This document shows positions 1 to 5,120 of a stretch of 5,120 bases of DNA, one piece after another. Under the pieces are notes generated by a model. It worked only from the letters and a program-made list of their open reading frames with translations. It searched no databases and was not told the DNA's origin. Source of the stretch: Comamonadaceae bacterium (lineage in GTDB: Bacteria > Pseudomonadota > Gammaproteobacteria > Burkholderiales > Burkholderiaceae_C). The position numbers and the translations under genes are program-made. Where the stretch lies: the NCBI GenBank assembly GCA_027490555.1, contig JAIXXW010000059.1:1-5120 (forward strand). Direction: 5' to 3'. Every line of letters starts with the position of its first letter. Position 1 is the first letter of the stretch.

Positions 1-905
1 GCCAGCTGGGTGTCGTTCATGTACTCGGCATCGGGCATGGCCAGGATTTCCGCGTCGGTCAGGTCTTCGACTTTTTTGGATTTCCAGTTGTTGGCCAATT
101 TCGGGTCTTTTTTGACGGGCACCACGGGCACGCTCAGGGCAGCAGGGCTTGAGCTGGGCAAAAAACTGGACTTCGCGGCGGTGGATGCCACAGCCGGCGG
201 CAAGGAAGGCACGGTGATCTGGGCGAGTCGGGCAGAGGGGCGGGTGGCGCGCACCAGCTGGTCTGGCGCGGTCGCGGCGGGGGCAATGGGCTTGGGCGAA
301 GCCTGAGCGGCATCGGTGGTGTGTGCGGTCATGGATTTGGATGGAGGCGCTGCCTCGGGCTGTGGGGATGGCCCATTGGCGGCGCTGGATTTGGATGCGG
401 CAGGCTGGCTGACAGCAGATTTGCTGGCAGCGGGCTTGCTGGTGGCAGGCTTGCTGGTGACAGATTTGCTGGCTGCAGGCTTGGTGGTTGCAGGCTTGCT
501 GGCGACAGATTTGCTGACCACAGGCTTGGCTGCAGGCTTGCTGGTTGAAGGCTTGCTGGCAGGGGACTTGCTGGGGACAGATTTGCTGGTTGCAGGCTTG
601 GTGGCTGCGGGCTTGCTGGCAACAGATTTGCTGGTTGCAGACTTGTTGGCAGCGGACTTGCTGGGGACAGATTTGCTGGCTGCAGGCTTGGCTGCAGGCT
701 TGGTGGCTGTGGGCTTGCCGCTCTTGGACGGCGCCGCTTTGGCCGGCACACGGCTGGCTGGGGCCCCTTTGGAAGCGGGTTTGGCTTTGGCCGCCGTCTT
801 GGCCGAGGCTGAGGGTTTGACAGACTTGCTTTTGGGGGCGGCTGCAGCTGCAGATTTGGCCGCTTTCGATGCCACCTTGGCGGGTGCTTTTTTAGGGGTC
901 GTCAA
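1..905 (-). CDS. dksA: RNA polymerase-binding transcription factor DksA with long Lys/Ala/Ser-rich N-terminal extension (3' part beyond left edge)
   Basis: DksA binds the RNA polymerase secondary channel and, with ppGpp, retunes transcription initiation in the stringent response. Only 301 codons are in the window. The family signature is the last visible part, residues 265-301: KKDPKLANNW, then VEDLTDAEILAMPDAEYMND, which leads into the DksA coiled coil. The coiled-coil tip and the Cys4 zinc finger lie off the left edge. Ordinary DksA is about 150 residues, so this protein would be roughly 400. Residues 1-183 contain no Asp or Glu, about 36 Lys and one Arg, and are built of xSKPA/xSKSV pentapeptides; residues 184-264 are Ala/Pro/Ser-rich and probably disordered. 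I chose the TTG at 905 because AGGAG sits 7 bases before it and the frame begins LTTPKKAPAK, a typical tail start. The only upstream alternative before an in-frame TGA (992-990) is a GTG at 962 with no ribosome binding site; the next downstream ATG is codon 192. Identity is secure, function of the tail is unknown. Confidence 0.9.
   Translation of the reverse strand, partial: MTTPKKAPAKVASKAAKSAAAAAPKSKSVKPSASAKTAAKAKPASKGAPASRVPAKAAPSKSGKPTATKPAAKPAASKSVPSKSAANKSATSKSVASKPAATKPATSKSVPSKSPASKPSTSKPAAKPVVSKSVASKPATTKPAASKSVTSKPATSKPAASKSAVSQPAASKSSAANGPSPQPEAAPPSKSMTAHTTDAAQASPKPIAPAATAPDQLVRATRPSARLAQITVPSLPPAVASTAAKSSFLPSSSPAALSVPVVPVKKDPKLANNWKSKKVEDLTDAEILAMPDAEYMNDTQL
414..720 (-). repeat. 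Degenerate 15-base tandem repeat encoding the DksA Lys-rich tail
   Basis: About 21 head-to-tail units occur here, 18 of 15 bases, two of 12 bases (519-530, 681-692) and a 13-base last partial unit. On the plus strand the common unit is TGCAGGCTTGCTGGT or GACAGATTTGCTGGC; on the coding strand these read xSKPA and xSKSV. All complete unit lengths are multiples of three, so gain or loss keeps the frame. GACAGATTTGCTG-type units begin at 459, 504, 576, 621 (AACAG variant) and 666, giving 45-base spacing in most intervals and a higher-order repeat. The array codes residues 63-164 of DksA. The pattern resembles the KPAA repeats of Pseudomonas AlgP and bacterial histone H1-like tails; that is similarity of composition, not proof of homology. 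Confidence 0.9.
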
Positions 906-1111
906 GTCTTGTCTCCTAGCCGTATTAAAAGGCAGGCCTCGGGCGTTAGGGTCACAGGGCACGCCGGAGAAAACCTGTTCATGCTGATCTCAAAACCCAT
1001 GGGGGGTGGGGTGGCGCTCCCCACGCCAAAAGGCTGGGTTACCGGCGGGCGATTGTAGCGACTGGAATGGGCAAATATCTGACACCCAGCGATTTAGGCC
1101 GATCTGTGGTC
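906..1111 (-). other. Intergenic leader region upstream of dksA
   Basis: No gene is seen here on either strand; the short plus-strand frames that cross it lack a convincing start and run into antisense of cobW. A TACAAT hexamer on the minus strand (1057-1052) is the best -10-like element, about 147 bases before the dksA start, but no good -35 box lies 15-19 bases upstream. A 6-bp inverted repeat, GTGGGG (1006-1011) and CCCCAC (1019-1024) with a 7-base loop, lies next to a G-run (1001-1006) and would fold in the dksA leader if transcription begins near TACAAT. The promoter and a role for the hairpin are both tentative. Confidence 0.35.
913..917 (-). promoter_or_regulatory. Ribosome binding site that decides the dksA TTG start
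   Basis: The minus strand reads AGGAG, followed by 7 bases and then TTG at 905-903. Spacing and match to the anti-Shine-Dalgarno are close to ideal, and neither the upstream GTG (962) nor the internal ATG at codon 192 (332) has a comparable site at proper distance. Confidence 0.75.
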
Positions 1112-1140
1112 AAAAAGCAGCGACGGGTGCCCCGCCCTGC
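1112..1140 (-). terminator. Probable intrinsic terminator after the CobW-family gene
   Basis: On the minus strand, 10 bases after the TGA of the CobW-family gene, GCAG-g-GCGGG pairs across a GCA loop with CCCGT-cg-CTGC. That is a nine-pair stem including one G-U pair and a small internal loop. It is followed directly by TTTTT (1116-1112). The U-tract is short, so termination may be partial. If it works, it separates the CobW-family gene from dksA, which would then need its own promoter in the following 200 bases. Confidence 0.5.
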
Positions 1141-1150
1141 CACGCACCCA

Positions 1151-2224
1151 TCAGACCAGGCTTTGCTCGAGCCCTTGCAGAAAAATGTCCTGGGGCAGGT
1201 CGATGCCGATGAACACCATTTTGCTCATTCTGGCTTCGCCGTCGGCCCACATGGGGCCCAAATCGCTGCCCATGAGCTGGTGCACACCTTGGAAGATCAC
1301 CTTGCGCTCGGTGCCGCGCATGTTCAGGACGCCTTTGTAGCGCAGCATGCGGGGGCCGTAAATGTTGACGATGGCCCCCAGAAAATCTTCCAGCTTGGCC
1401 GGGTCAAAGGCTCGGTCCGAGCGAAAAACAAAGCTTTTCACATCGTCGTCGTGGTGATGGTGGTGGCCATGCGCATGGTCATGCGAGGGATGGTCACAGT
1501 GCTCACCGTGTTCATGCTGATGCGAGGGATGGTCGCAGTGCTCGCCATGCACATGGTCGTGGTGGTCGTCCTTGAGGAAGTCCGGATCGATGTCCAGCTT
1601 GGCGTTCAGGTTGAAGCCTTTGAGGTCGAACACCTCGGCCAGGGCCACCTCACCGAAATGCACCGCTTTTTGCGGCGCGCGCGGGTTCATGTGCTTGAGG
1701 CGGTGTTGCAGGGCGTCCAGTTCCTGGGCTGACACCAGATCGGCCTTGCTGATGAAAATCTGGTCGGCAAAGCCCACCTGGCGCCGCGCTTCCTGGCGGT
1801 CGTTGAGCTGCTGGGCCGCATGCTTGGCATCCACCAGGGTCAAGATGGCGTCGAGCAAGAAGGTTTCGGCGATCTCGTCGTCCATGAAAAAGGTCTGCGC
1901 CACCGGTCCGGGGTCGGCCAGGCCGGTGGTCTCGATCACCACGCGGTCAAAGTTCAACAGGCCCTTGCGGCGCTTGGCGGCCAGCAGCTGCAGTGTGACG
2001 CGCAGGTCCTCGCGGATGGTGCAGCAAATGCAGCCATTGCTCATCTGGATGATCTGCTCATCGGTGTTGGAGACCAGGATGTCGTTGTCGATGTTTTCCT
2101 CGCCGAACTCGTTTTCGATCACGGCGATTTTCTGGCCATGGGCCTCGGTCAGCACACGCTGCAGCAGCGTGGTTTTGCCCGAGCCCAAAAAGCCGGTCAG
2201 GATGGTGGTGGGGATCAGGGCCAT
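1151..2224 (-). CDS. CobW/COG0523-family GTP-binding metal chaperone
   Basis: This 357-residue protein is a G3E-family GTPase of COG0523, whose members deliver or insert metals (zinc, cobalt, iron or nickel depending on subgroup). In order it has the Walker A loop GFLGSGKTT (11-19), ENEFGEENID (37-46), the family CxCC metal motif GCICC (64-68), the Walker B-region ETTGLADP (98-105), the guanine-specificity motif SKAD (159-162), a His/Cys-rich loop (221-258: 19 His, 2 Cys in 38 residues), and a C-terminal CobW_C domain (about 262-350). All expected GTPase motifs are intact. The ATG at 2224 puts Walker A at the usual distance from the N-terminus; the ribosome binding site is weak. It lies upstream of dksA, with a likely terminator between. 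COG0523 genes beside dksA genes are known, with a zinc-homeostasis role in some species, but no clear Zur operator is visible here. A cobalamin role should not be assumed from the name; the metal cannot be assigned from sequence. Confidence 0.93.
   Translation of the reverse strand: MALIPTTILTGFLGSGKTTLLQRVLTEAHGQKIAVIENEFGEENIDNDILVSNTDEQIIQMSNGCICCTIREDLRVTLQLLAAKRRKGLLNFDRVVIETTGLADPGPVAQTFFMDDEIAETFLLDAILTLVDAKHAAQQLNDRQEARRQVGFADQIFISKADLVSAQELDALQHRLKHMNPRAPQKAVHFGEVALAEVFDLKGFNLNAKLDIDPDFLKDDHHDHVHGEHCDHPSHQHEHGEHCDHPSHDHAHGHHHHHDDDVKSFVFRSDRAFDPAKLEDFLGAIVNIYGPRMLRYKGVLNMRGTERKVIFQGVHQLMGSDLGPMWADGEARMSKMVFIGIDLPQDIFLQGLEQSLV
1472..1549 (-). repeat. Two tandem 39-base units inside the CobW-family gene, coding a His/Cys metal-binding segment
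   Basis: Bases 1511-1549 and 1472-1510 match at 32 of 39 positions by direct comparison. They encode HGEHCDHPSHQHE and HGEHCDHPSHDHA (residues 226-238 and 239-251), followed by HGHHHHH. The second unit is an in-frame duplication that doubles the number of candidate metal ligands, including one Cys per unit. Confidence 0.85.
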
Positions 2225-2337
2225 GACGGAAACTTCGCAAAGATGACAAGAGTGGGGGAGTGTAGCGATGAATTCATGGCCCGCCCAGGCCAGCGGGGCA
2301 AGGCCTCACAGCGCAACCGAAGTCCTGTGCCCAGGCT
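2225..2337 (-). promoter_or_regulatory. Gap before the CobW-family gene with a possible promoter and a short palindrome
   Basis: This 113-base gap separates the xerC stop from the CobW-family start. On the minus strand a TACACT hexamer (2264-2259) is 34 bases before the ATG and could be a -10 box; no good -35 box is found 15-19 bases upstream. A perfect 10-base palindrome, ATGAATTCAT (2268-2277), lies just upstream, where the spacer would be, and could be an operator. I see no terminator with a T-tract after xerC, so read-through from the dapF operon into this gene is possible. Confidence 0.3.
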
Positions 2338-3312
2338 TCATTTGCGCTTGGCACGGGGGTGCGCGGCGTCGTAGGTTTTGGCCAGGTGCTGAAAGTCCAG
2401 CCGGGTGTAGACCTGGGTGGTGCCGATGTTGGCGTGCCCCAGCAGCTCCTGCACCGCCCGCAGGTCGCCGCTGGACTGCAGCACATGGCTGGCAAAGGAG
2501 TGGCGCAGCATGTGGGGGTGGACCGGGGTGGCCAGACCGGCCAGCAGGCTGCGGCGCTTGAGGCGCTGGGCCACGCCTCGGGGGCTCAGGCGCGTCCCCT
2601 GCCGCCCGGGGAACAGCGCCAGCGCCCCACTGGCGCCGCCCTGGACGGGCGGGTTCAGCATGCCCGGCAACTGGGGGCGCACGGCCAGCCACTGCGTCAG
2701 CGCCGCGATGGCGGCTCGGCCCAAGGGCACGGTGCGGCGCTTGCTGCCTTTGCCCTGCACCTGCACCTCGGCGTTGGGCAGGTCGATCCAGCCCCGGCCC
2801 GCACGGGCGGCTTCGCTGCTGGCGACCACGTCCAGTCCGGTCAGTTCGGCGATGCGCAGGCCGCAGCCATACAGCAGCTCGACCATGGCCGCGTCGCGGG
2901 CTTCCAGCCAGGGGTCGTCGGCCTCTTCGTAGTGCTCGGCCAGCTGCACCGCCTCGTCCACACCCAGGGCCTTGGGCAGGGGCTTGGCCACACGGGGCGC
3001 GCGCACATCGGCCACCGGGTTGTGGGCGACCAGACCTTCCCGCCCGAGCCAGGTGTAAAACCCGCGCCAACCCGACAGGATGAGTGCAATGCCACGGCCG
3101 CTGCGGCCGGCGCTGTGCATCTGGGCCACCCAGCGGCGCACCTGCGCGCTTTGCACCTGCAGCAGGGGCACGCCGCTGGCCGCCGCCATGTCGGCCAGGC
3201 GGCTCAGGTCCAGTTGGTACAGGGTGCAGGTGCGCTCGGCCAGGCGTTTTTCATGGCGGACATGGTCCAGGTAGCGGGTCACCAGAGGGTCGGTGGCCTG
3301 CAGCTCGGGCAT
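2338..3312 (-). CDS. xerC: Tyrosine recombinase XerC
   Basis: XerC acts with XerD at the chromosomal dif site, near the division septum and under FtsK control, to resolve chromosome dimers. This 324-residue protein has an N-terminal SAM-like core-binding domain (about 8-100) and a C-terminal catalytic domain. All catalytic residues can be placed: Arg153 in GCGLRIAEL, Lys188 in GKGSKRR, His267 and Arg270 in HMLRHSFASH, His293 in LLGHANI, and nucleophile Tyr302 in QVYTRLDF. It is some 25 residues longer than E. coli XerC because of loops around 162-180 and 214-236. The ATG at 3312 is 3 bases after the DUF484 stop, without a strong ribosome binding site, so translational coupling is likely. XerC is favoured over XerD or an integron/phage integrase by its full match to the short XerC/D form and its place after dapF-DUF484, as in the E. 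coli dapF-yigA-xerC order. Confidence 0.93.
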   Translation of the reverse strand: MPELQATDPLVTRYLDHVRHEKRLAERTCTLYQLDLSRLADMAAASGVPLLQVQSAQVRRWVAQMHSAGRSGRGIALILSGWRGFYTWLGREGLVAHNPVADVRAPRVAKPLPKALGVDEAVQLAEHYEEADDPWLEARDAAMVELLYGCGLRIAELTGLDVVASSEAARAGRGWIDLPNAEVQVQGKGSKRRTVPLGRAAIAALTQWLAVRPQLPGMLNPPVQGGASGALALFPGRQGTRLSPRGVAQRLKRRSLLAGLATPVHPHMLRHSFASHVLQSSGDLRAVQELLGHANIGTTQVYTRLDFQHLAKTYDAAHPRAKRK

Positions 3313-3315
3313 GGC

Positions 3316-4005
3316 TCAGGCCTGTTGCTGTTGCAGCACCGACAAGGCCGCACCCGCCAACTCGGCCAGGCGCTCGAGCAGATAGGTCCCCATCTGGCTG
3401 TTGAAGCGTTGGGCATCGGGCGAGGACAGCACCAGCAGGCCAAAAGCGGGCTGCCCTGGCGCTGAACGCAAGGCCAGCAAGGCCAGGGACGCGGCCTGCG
3501 CGGGCTCCTCCAGCCATTGCACGGCCTCATGGCCCGCATTGGGACCCACGTAGGGCCTGTCCAGCGAACCGGCCAGTGTCTGCACCTCTTCGCTCACGCC
3601 CTGGGCATAGGCCTCCTGCGCATGGGCGCCCTGCAAGGACCACAGGCGCAAAGCCACCTGGGGCACCTGGAACAACTCGCGGATGTTCTCCACTGCCGAA
3701 GCCGCCAGCTGGTCCTCGGGCGTGACCAGCAGTTCACACGACCAGCGGTGCAGCTTGTCGGTCAGGATCATGTTTTCGTTGCCGTGCCGGATCATGTCCA
3801 TGATGCGGTGCTCCAGGCCCTTGATCTTGTCGCGCAGCATCTGCGCCTGGCGCTCTTGCAGACCCACGGCGCGGTGGCTTTGCGGGTGGGTCAGCTGCAC
3901 CGTGGCCAACAAGGAGGCATGGCGTTCAAAAAAATCCGGGGTGTTCACCAGGTAGTTGGCGATGTCGTCTTCGGTGATCGGGCTCATGGCTTCAGGCTTC
4001 GTCAT
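3316..4005 (-). CDS. DUF484 family protein (YigA-like), function unknown
   Basis: The 229-residue product belongs to the DUF484 family, to which E. coli YigA belongs; its predicted fold is GAF-like and its function is not established. Family marks are an N-terminal helix with YLVNTPDFFERHASLL (18-33), a coiled-coil stretch beginning LQERQAQMLRDKIKGLEHRI (49-68) and reaching NENM (76-79), and a C-terminal FGLLVLSSPDAQRF (188-201) followed by MGTYLLERLAELAG (205-218). The C-terminus ends in a Gln run. No signal peptide or membrane segment is visible, so it is probably cytoplasmic. I take the ATG at 4005, with GGAG 7 bases upstream. A longer frame reaching 4200 only overlaps dapF and is not conserved in character, and an internal ATG (3987) lacks better support. 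It lies between dapF and xerC as in many gammaproteobacteria, which suggests a link to one of them but does not show which. Confidence 0.88.
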   Translation of the reverse strand: MTKPEAMSPITEDDIANYLVNTPDFFERHASLLATVQLTHPQSHRAVGLQERQAQMLRDKIKGLEHRIMDMIRHGNENMILTDKLHRWSCELLVTPEDQLAASAVENIRELFQVPQVALRLWSLQGAHAQEAYAQGVSEEVQTLAGSLDRPYVGPNAGHEAVQWLEEPAQAASLALLALRSAPGQPAFGLLVLSSPDAQRFNSQMGTYLLERLAELAGAALSVLQQQQA

Positions 4006-4012
4006 GGGGAGG

Positions 4013-4016
4013 CTCC
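4013..4016 (-). promoter_or_regulatory. Ribosome binding site of the DUF484 gene
   Basis: The minus strand reads GGAG 7 bases before the ATG at 4005, inside the 17-base gap after the dapF stop. It decides the start against the longer frame that extends into dapF. Confidence 0.6.
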
Positions 4017-4022
4017 AGAAAT

Positions 4023-4892
4023 TCAAAGGGTGTCGGGCAGCGCGATGCTGCCCTCGAAAACAGAGGTGGCCGGGCCGGTCATGAGGACCGGGCTGTCGGG
4101 CTGACCGGCCCACTCGATGGTGAGCACACCGCCACGGGTCTGGACATCGACCCGCGGGTCCAGCCAGCCCTGGCGAATGCCGGCGACCACCGCCGCGCAA
4201 GCGCCGGTGCCGCAGGCCAGGGTTTCGCCGGTGCCGCGCTCGTACACGCGCAAGCGGATCTGGCTGCGCGAGACGATTTGCATGAAACCCGCGTTCACCC
4301 GCTTCGGGAAGGCCGGGTGCTGCTCGATCAGGGGGCCTTGGGCCAGCACCGCAAAGGTGTCGACATCGTCCACCCGTTGCACGGCATGCGGGTTGCCCAT
4401 CGAGAGCACCGCCACCCGGGCCATGCCCTGCTCACCCAAGGGCAGGTCAAACACCGGCCAGCCATGCACCTGGTCACTGATGAGGCCCACGGGGTTGAAC
4501 GGCACACGTGCCCAGTCAAAAATCGGCGCGCCCATGTCCACCGTGACGCGGCCATCCGGGTTCATGCGCAGCTCGATGTCGCCTTGTTGCACCTTCACCC
4601 GCACCGTGGTTTTGTCGGTGAGGCCTTTGTCGATCACATAGCGCACAAAGCAGCGCGCCCCGTTGCCGCAATGCTCCACCTCTCCGCCGTCGGCGTTGTG
4701 GATCACGTATTCAAAGTCCAGACCCGGTGCAGGCGCAGGGCGCACGCTGAGGATCTGGTCGGCGCCCACGCCAAAGTGGCGATCGGCCAGAAAACGGTAC
4801 TGCGCCGCGCTCAGGTCCAGGCGGCCGCGCGTTTCGTCGAGCACGACAAAATCGTTGCCGGCGCCTTGCATCTTGGTGAAGCGGATGTGCAT
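4023..4892 (-). CDS. dapF: Diaminopimelate epimerase
   Basis: DapF converts LL-diaminopimelate to meso-diaminopimelate without a cofactor, the penultimate step to lysine and the source of meso-DAP for peptidoglycan. The 289-residue protein has the usual family length. It shows the N-terminal start MHIRFTKMQGAGNDFVVLD with the substrate-contacting Asn13, the first catalytic Cys75 in EHCGNGARC (73-81), GNPH (166-169), ERGTGET (218-224), and the second catalytic Cys227 in ACGTGAC (226-232). The two cysteines act as the acid-base pair on opposite faces of the substrate. The frame is open to an ATG at 4952, but that would add 20 residues unlike the family and overlap the divergent gene, so I start at 4892, where the conserved N-terminus begins. 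No strong Shine-Dalgarno precedes it; a GATAAT box 7 bases upstream suggests a very short or absent leader. It is the first gene of the cluster with DUF484 and xerC. Confidence 0.95.
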   Translation of the reverse strand: MHIRFTKMQGAGNDFVVLDETRGRLDLSAAQYRFLADRHFGVGADQILSVRPAPAPGLDFEYVIHNADGGEVEHCGNGARCFVRYVIDKGLTDKTTVRVKVQQGDIELRMNPDGRVTVDMGAPIFDWARVPFNPVGLISDQVHGWPVFDLPLGEQGMARVAVLSMGNPHAVQRVDDVDTFAVLAQGPLIEQHPAFPKRVNAGFMQIVSRSQIRLRVYERGTGETLACGTGACAAVVAGIRQGWLDPRVDVQTRGGVLTIEWAGQPDSPVLMTGPATSVFEGSIALPDTL

Positions 4893-4899
4893 GCTGGTG

Positions 4900-4936
4900 A
4901 TTATCACGCTTGGACAAGCTGGCGCCGACCGATAAT
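4900..4936. promoter_or_regulatory. Divergent dapF / NUDIX promoter region with mirrored -10-like boxes
   Basis: ATTATC at 4900-4905 reads GATAAT on the minus strand, and GATAAT lies on the plus strand at 4931-4936. Each points outward and ends 5-7 bases before the start codon it faces (4892 and 4942). Between them is a 5-bp inverted repeat, GCTTG-GA-CAAGC (4908-4919), and a GGCGCC palindrome (4921-4926). For the rightward promoter a TTGGAC (4910-4915) lies 15 bases before the -10 box; for the leftward one no good -35 is seen. The whole gap between the two genes is only 49 bases, so control signals for both must be here or inside the genes. Confidence 0.45.
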
Positions 4937-4941
4937 GGGCC

Positions 4942-5120
4942 ATGCCACGCACATCCCAACTCCTTCACCCCCAACGCGACCCCGCCCCCCTGCGCCCTGC
5001 CGCCACCGTGCTGCTGCTGCGCGATGGCCCCCAGGGCCTCGAGGTGCTGATGACCCGACGCGCGATGACGGCCAGTTTTGCGCCCGGGGCCTATGTCTTC
5101 CCGGGTGGGGGCATCGACGC
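4942..5120 (+). CDS. NUDIX hydrolase, N-terminal part (3' end beyond right edge)
   Basis: The first 59 codons are present. After a Pro-rich lead they read PAATVLLLRD (19-28), LEVLMTRRAM (33-42) and SFAPGAYVFPGGGIDA (45 to the edge). This is the opening beta-strand pattern and the Gly-rich start of the NUDIX box (Gx5Ex7REUxEExGU), whose metal-binding Glu residues fall beyond the window. NUDIX enzymes hydrolyse nucleoside diphosphates linked to another group, such as NADH, CoA or sugar nucleotides. The FAPGAYVFPGGG form recalls the NUDT7/NUDT19-like group, possibly acting on CoA derivatives, but substrate cannot be told here. The ATG at 4942 is chosen because the frame fits; an ATG at 4935 is in another frame. 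There is no ribosome binding site, and a GATAAT box ends 5 bases before the ATG. It is divergent from dapF. Confidence 0.85.
   Translation, partial: MPRTSQLLHPQRDPAPLRPAATVLLLRDGPQGLEVLMTRRAMTASFAPGAYVFPGGGID

Noticed and set aside
414..720. CRISPR-like array
   Set aside because: Units are contiguous with no unique spacers, degenerate and in frame within dksA, so they are a coding tandem repeat.
316..987. Long plus-strand frame coding a Leu/Ala/Gly-rich, membrane-like repeat protein
   Set aside because: It is the antisense reading of the dksA repeat array; the LLVAGLL pattern is the mirror of SKPA codons. The minus frame has the ribosome binding site and the DksA family sequence.
1067..1732. 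Plus-strand frame with a Val/Met-rich stretch resembling a membrane segment
   Set aside because: The stretch is antisense to the His-rich loop (CAT/CAC codons read as ATG/GTG) of the CobW-family gene.
2280..2337. Intrinsic terminator after xerC
   Set aside because: Only short GC stems (for example CCTG/CAGG and CCCGC/GCGGG) are found and none is followed by a T-tract on the minus strand.
2359..3465. 368-codon open frame on the plus strand opposite xerC
   Set aside because: It is a GC-rich shadow of xerC and DUF484, with a Gln/His/Gly-rich translation and no recognisable domain, while xerC on the minus strand has every catalytic residue.
4006..4200. Extended N-terminus for the DUF484 gene
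   Set aside because: The extra 65 codons overlap dapF in another frame and do not resemble the family; a GGAG site supports the ATG at 4005.
4893..4952. Extended N-terminus for dapF from the ATG at 4952
   Set aside because: The conserved family start is MHIRFTKMQGAGNDF at 4892; the longer form would overlap the divergent NUDIX gene.

Overview
The window looks like a GC-rich betaproteobacterial chromosome, most likely of the family Comamonadaceae (Acidovorax, Rhodoferax, Limnohabitans or a relative). I base this on strong G/C preference at third codon positions, the character of the encoded proteins, and a DksA with the long Lys/Ala-rich N-terminal tail that I associate with this group. The genus cannot be fixed from the sequence. 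Everything except the last 180 bases is coded on the minus strand.

Layout, in minus-strand transcription order. At 4892-2338 lies a tight cluster of dapF (diaminopimelate epimerase), a DUF484/YigA-family gene and xerC (tyrosine recombinase). The gaps are 17 and 3 bases, so it is very probably one transcript, and it matches the E. coli dapF-yigA-xerC order. After a 113-base gap comes a COG0523/CobW-family GTPase (2224-1151) with a His/Cys-rich metal-binding insertion. It ends at a plausible intrinsic terminator. A 245-base gap then leads to dksA, which starts at a TTG codon at 905 and runs off the left edge. On the right, divergent from dapF, the first 59 codons of a NUDIX hydrolase begin at 4942 and run off the right edge.

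The genes are mostly housekeeping: lysine and peptidoglycan precursor synthesis (dapF), chromosome dimer resolution (xerC), metal handling (CobW family) and stringent-response transcription control (dksA). There is no mobile element, CRISPR array, tRNA or rRNA. The most unusual feature is the DksA N-terminal extension. It is about 265 residues long, with 183 residues free of Asp/Glu and a Lys at nearly every fifth position, and it is encoded by about 21 degenerate 15-base tandem repeats with a 45-base higher-order pattern. Second are the duplicated 39-base metal-binding unit in the CobW-family protein and the compact, symmetric dapF/NUDIX divergent promoter region, which may give leaderless transcripts.
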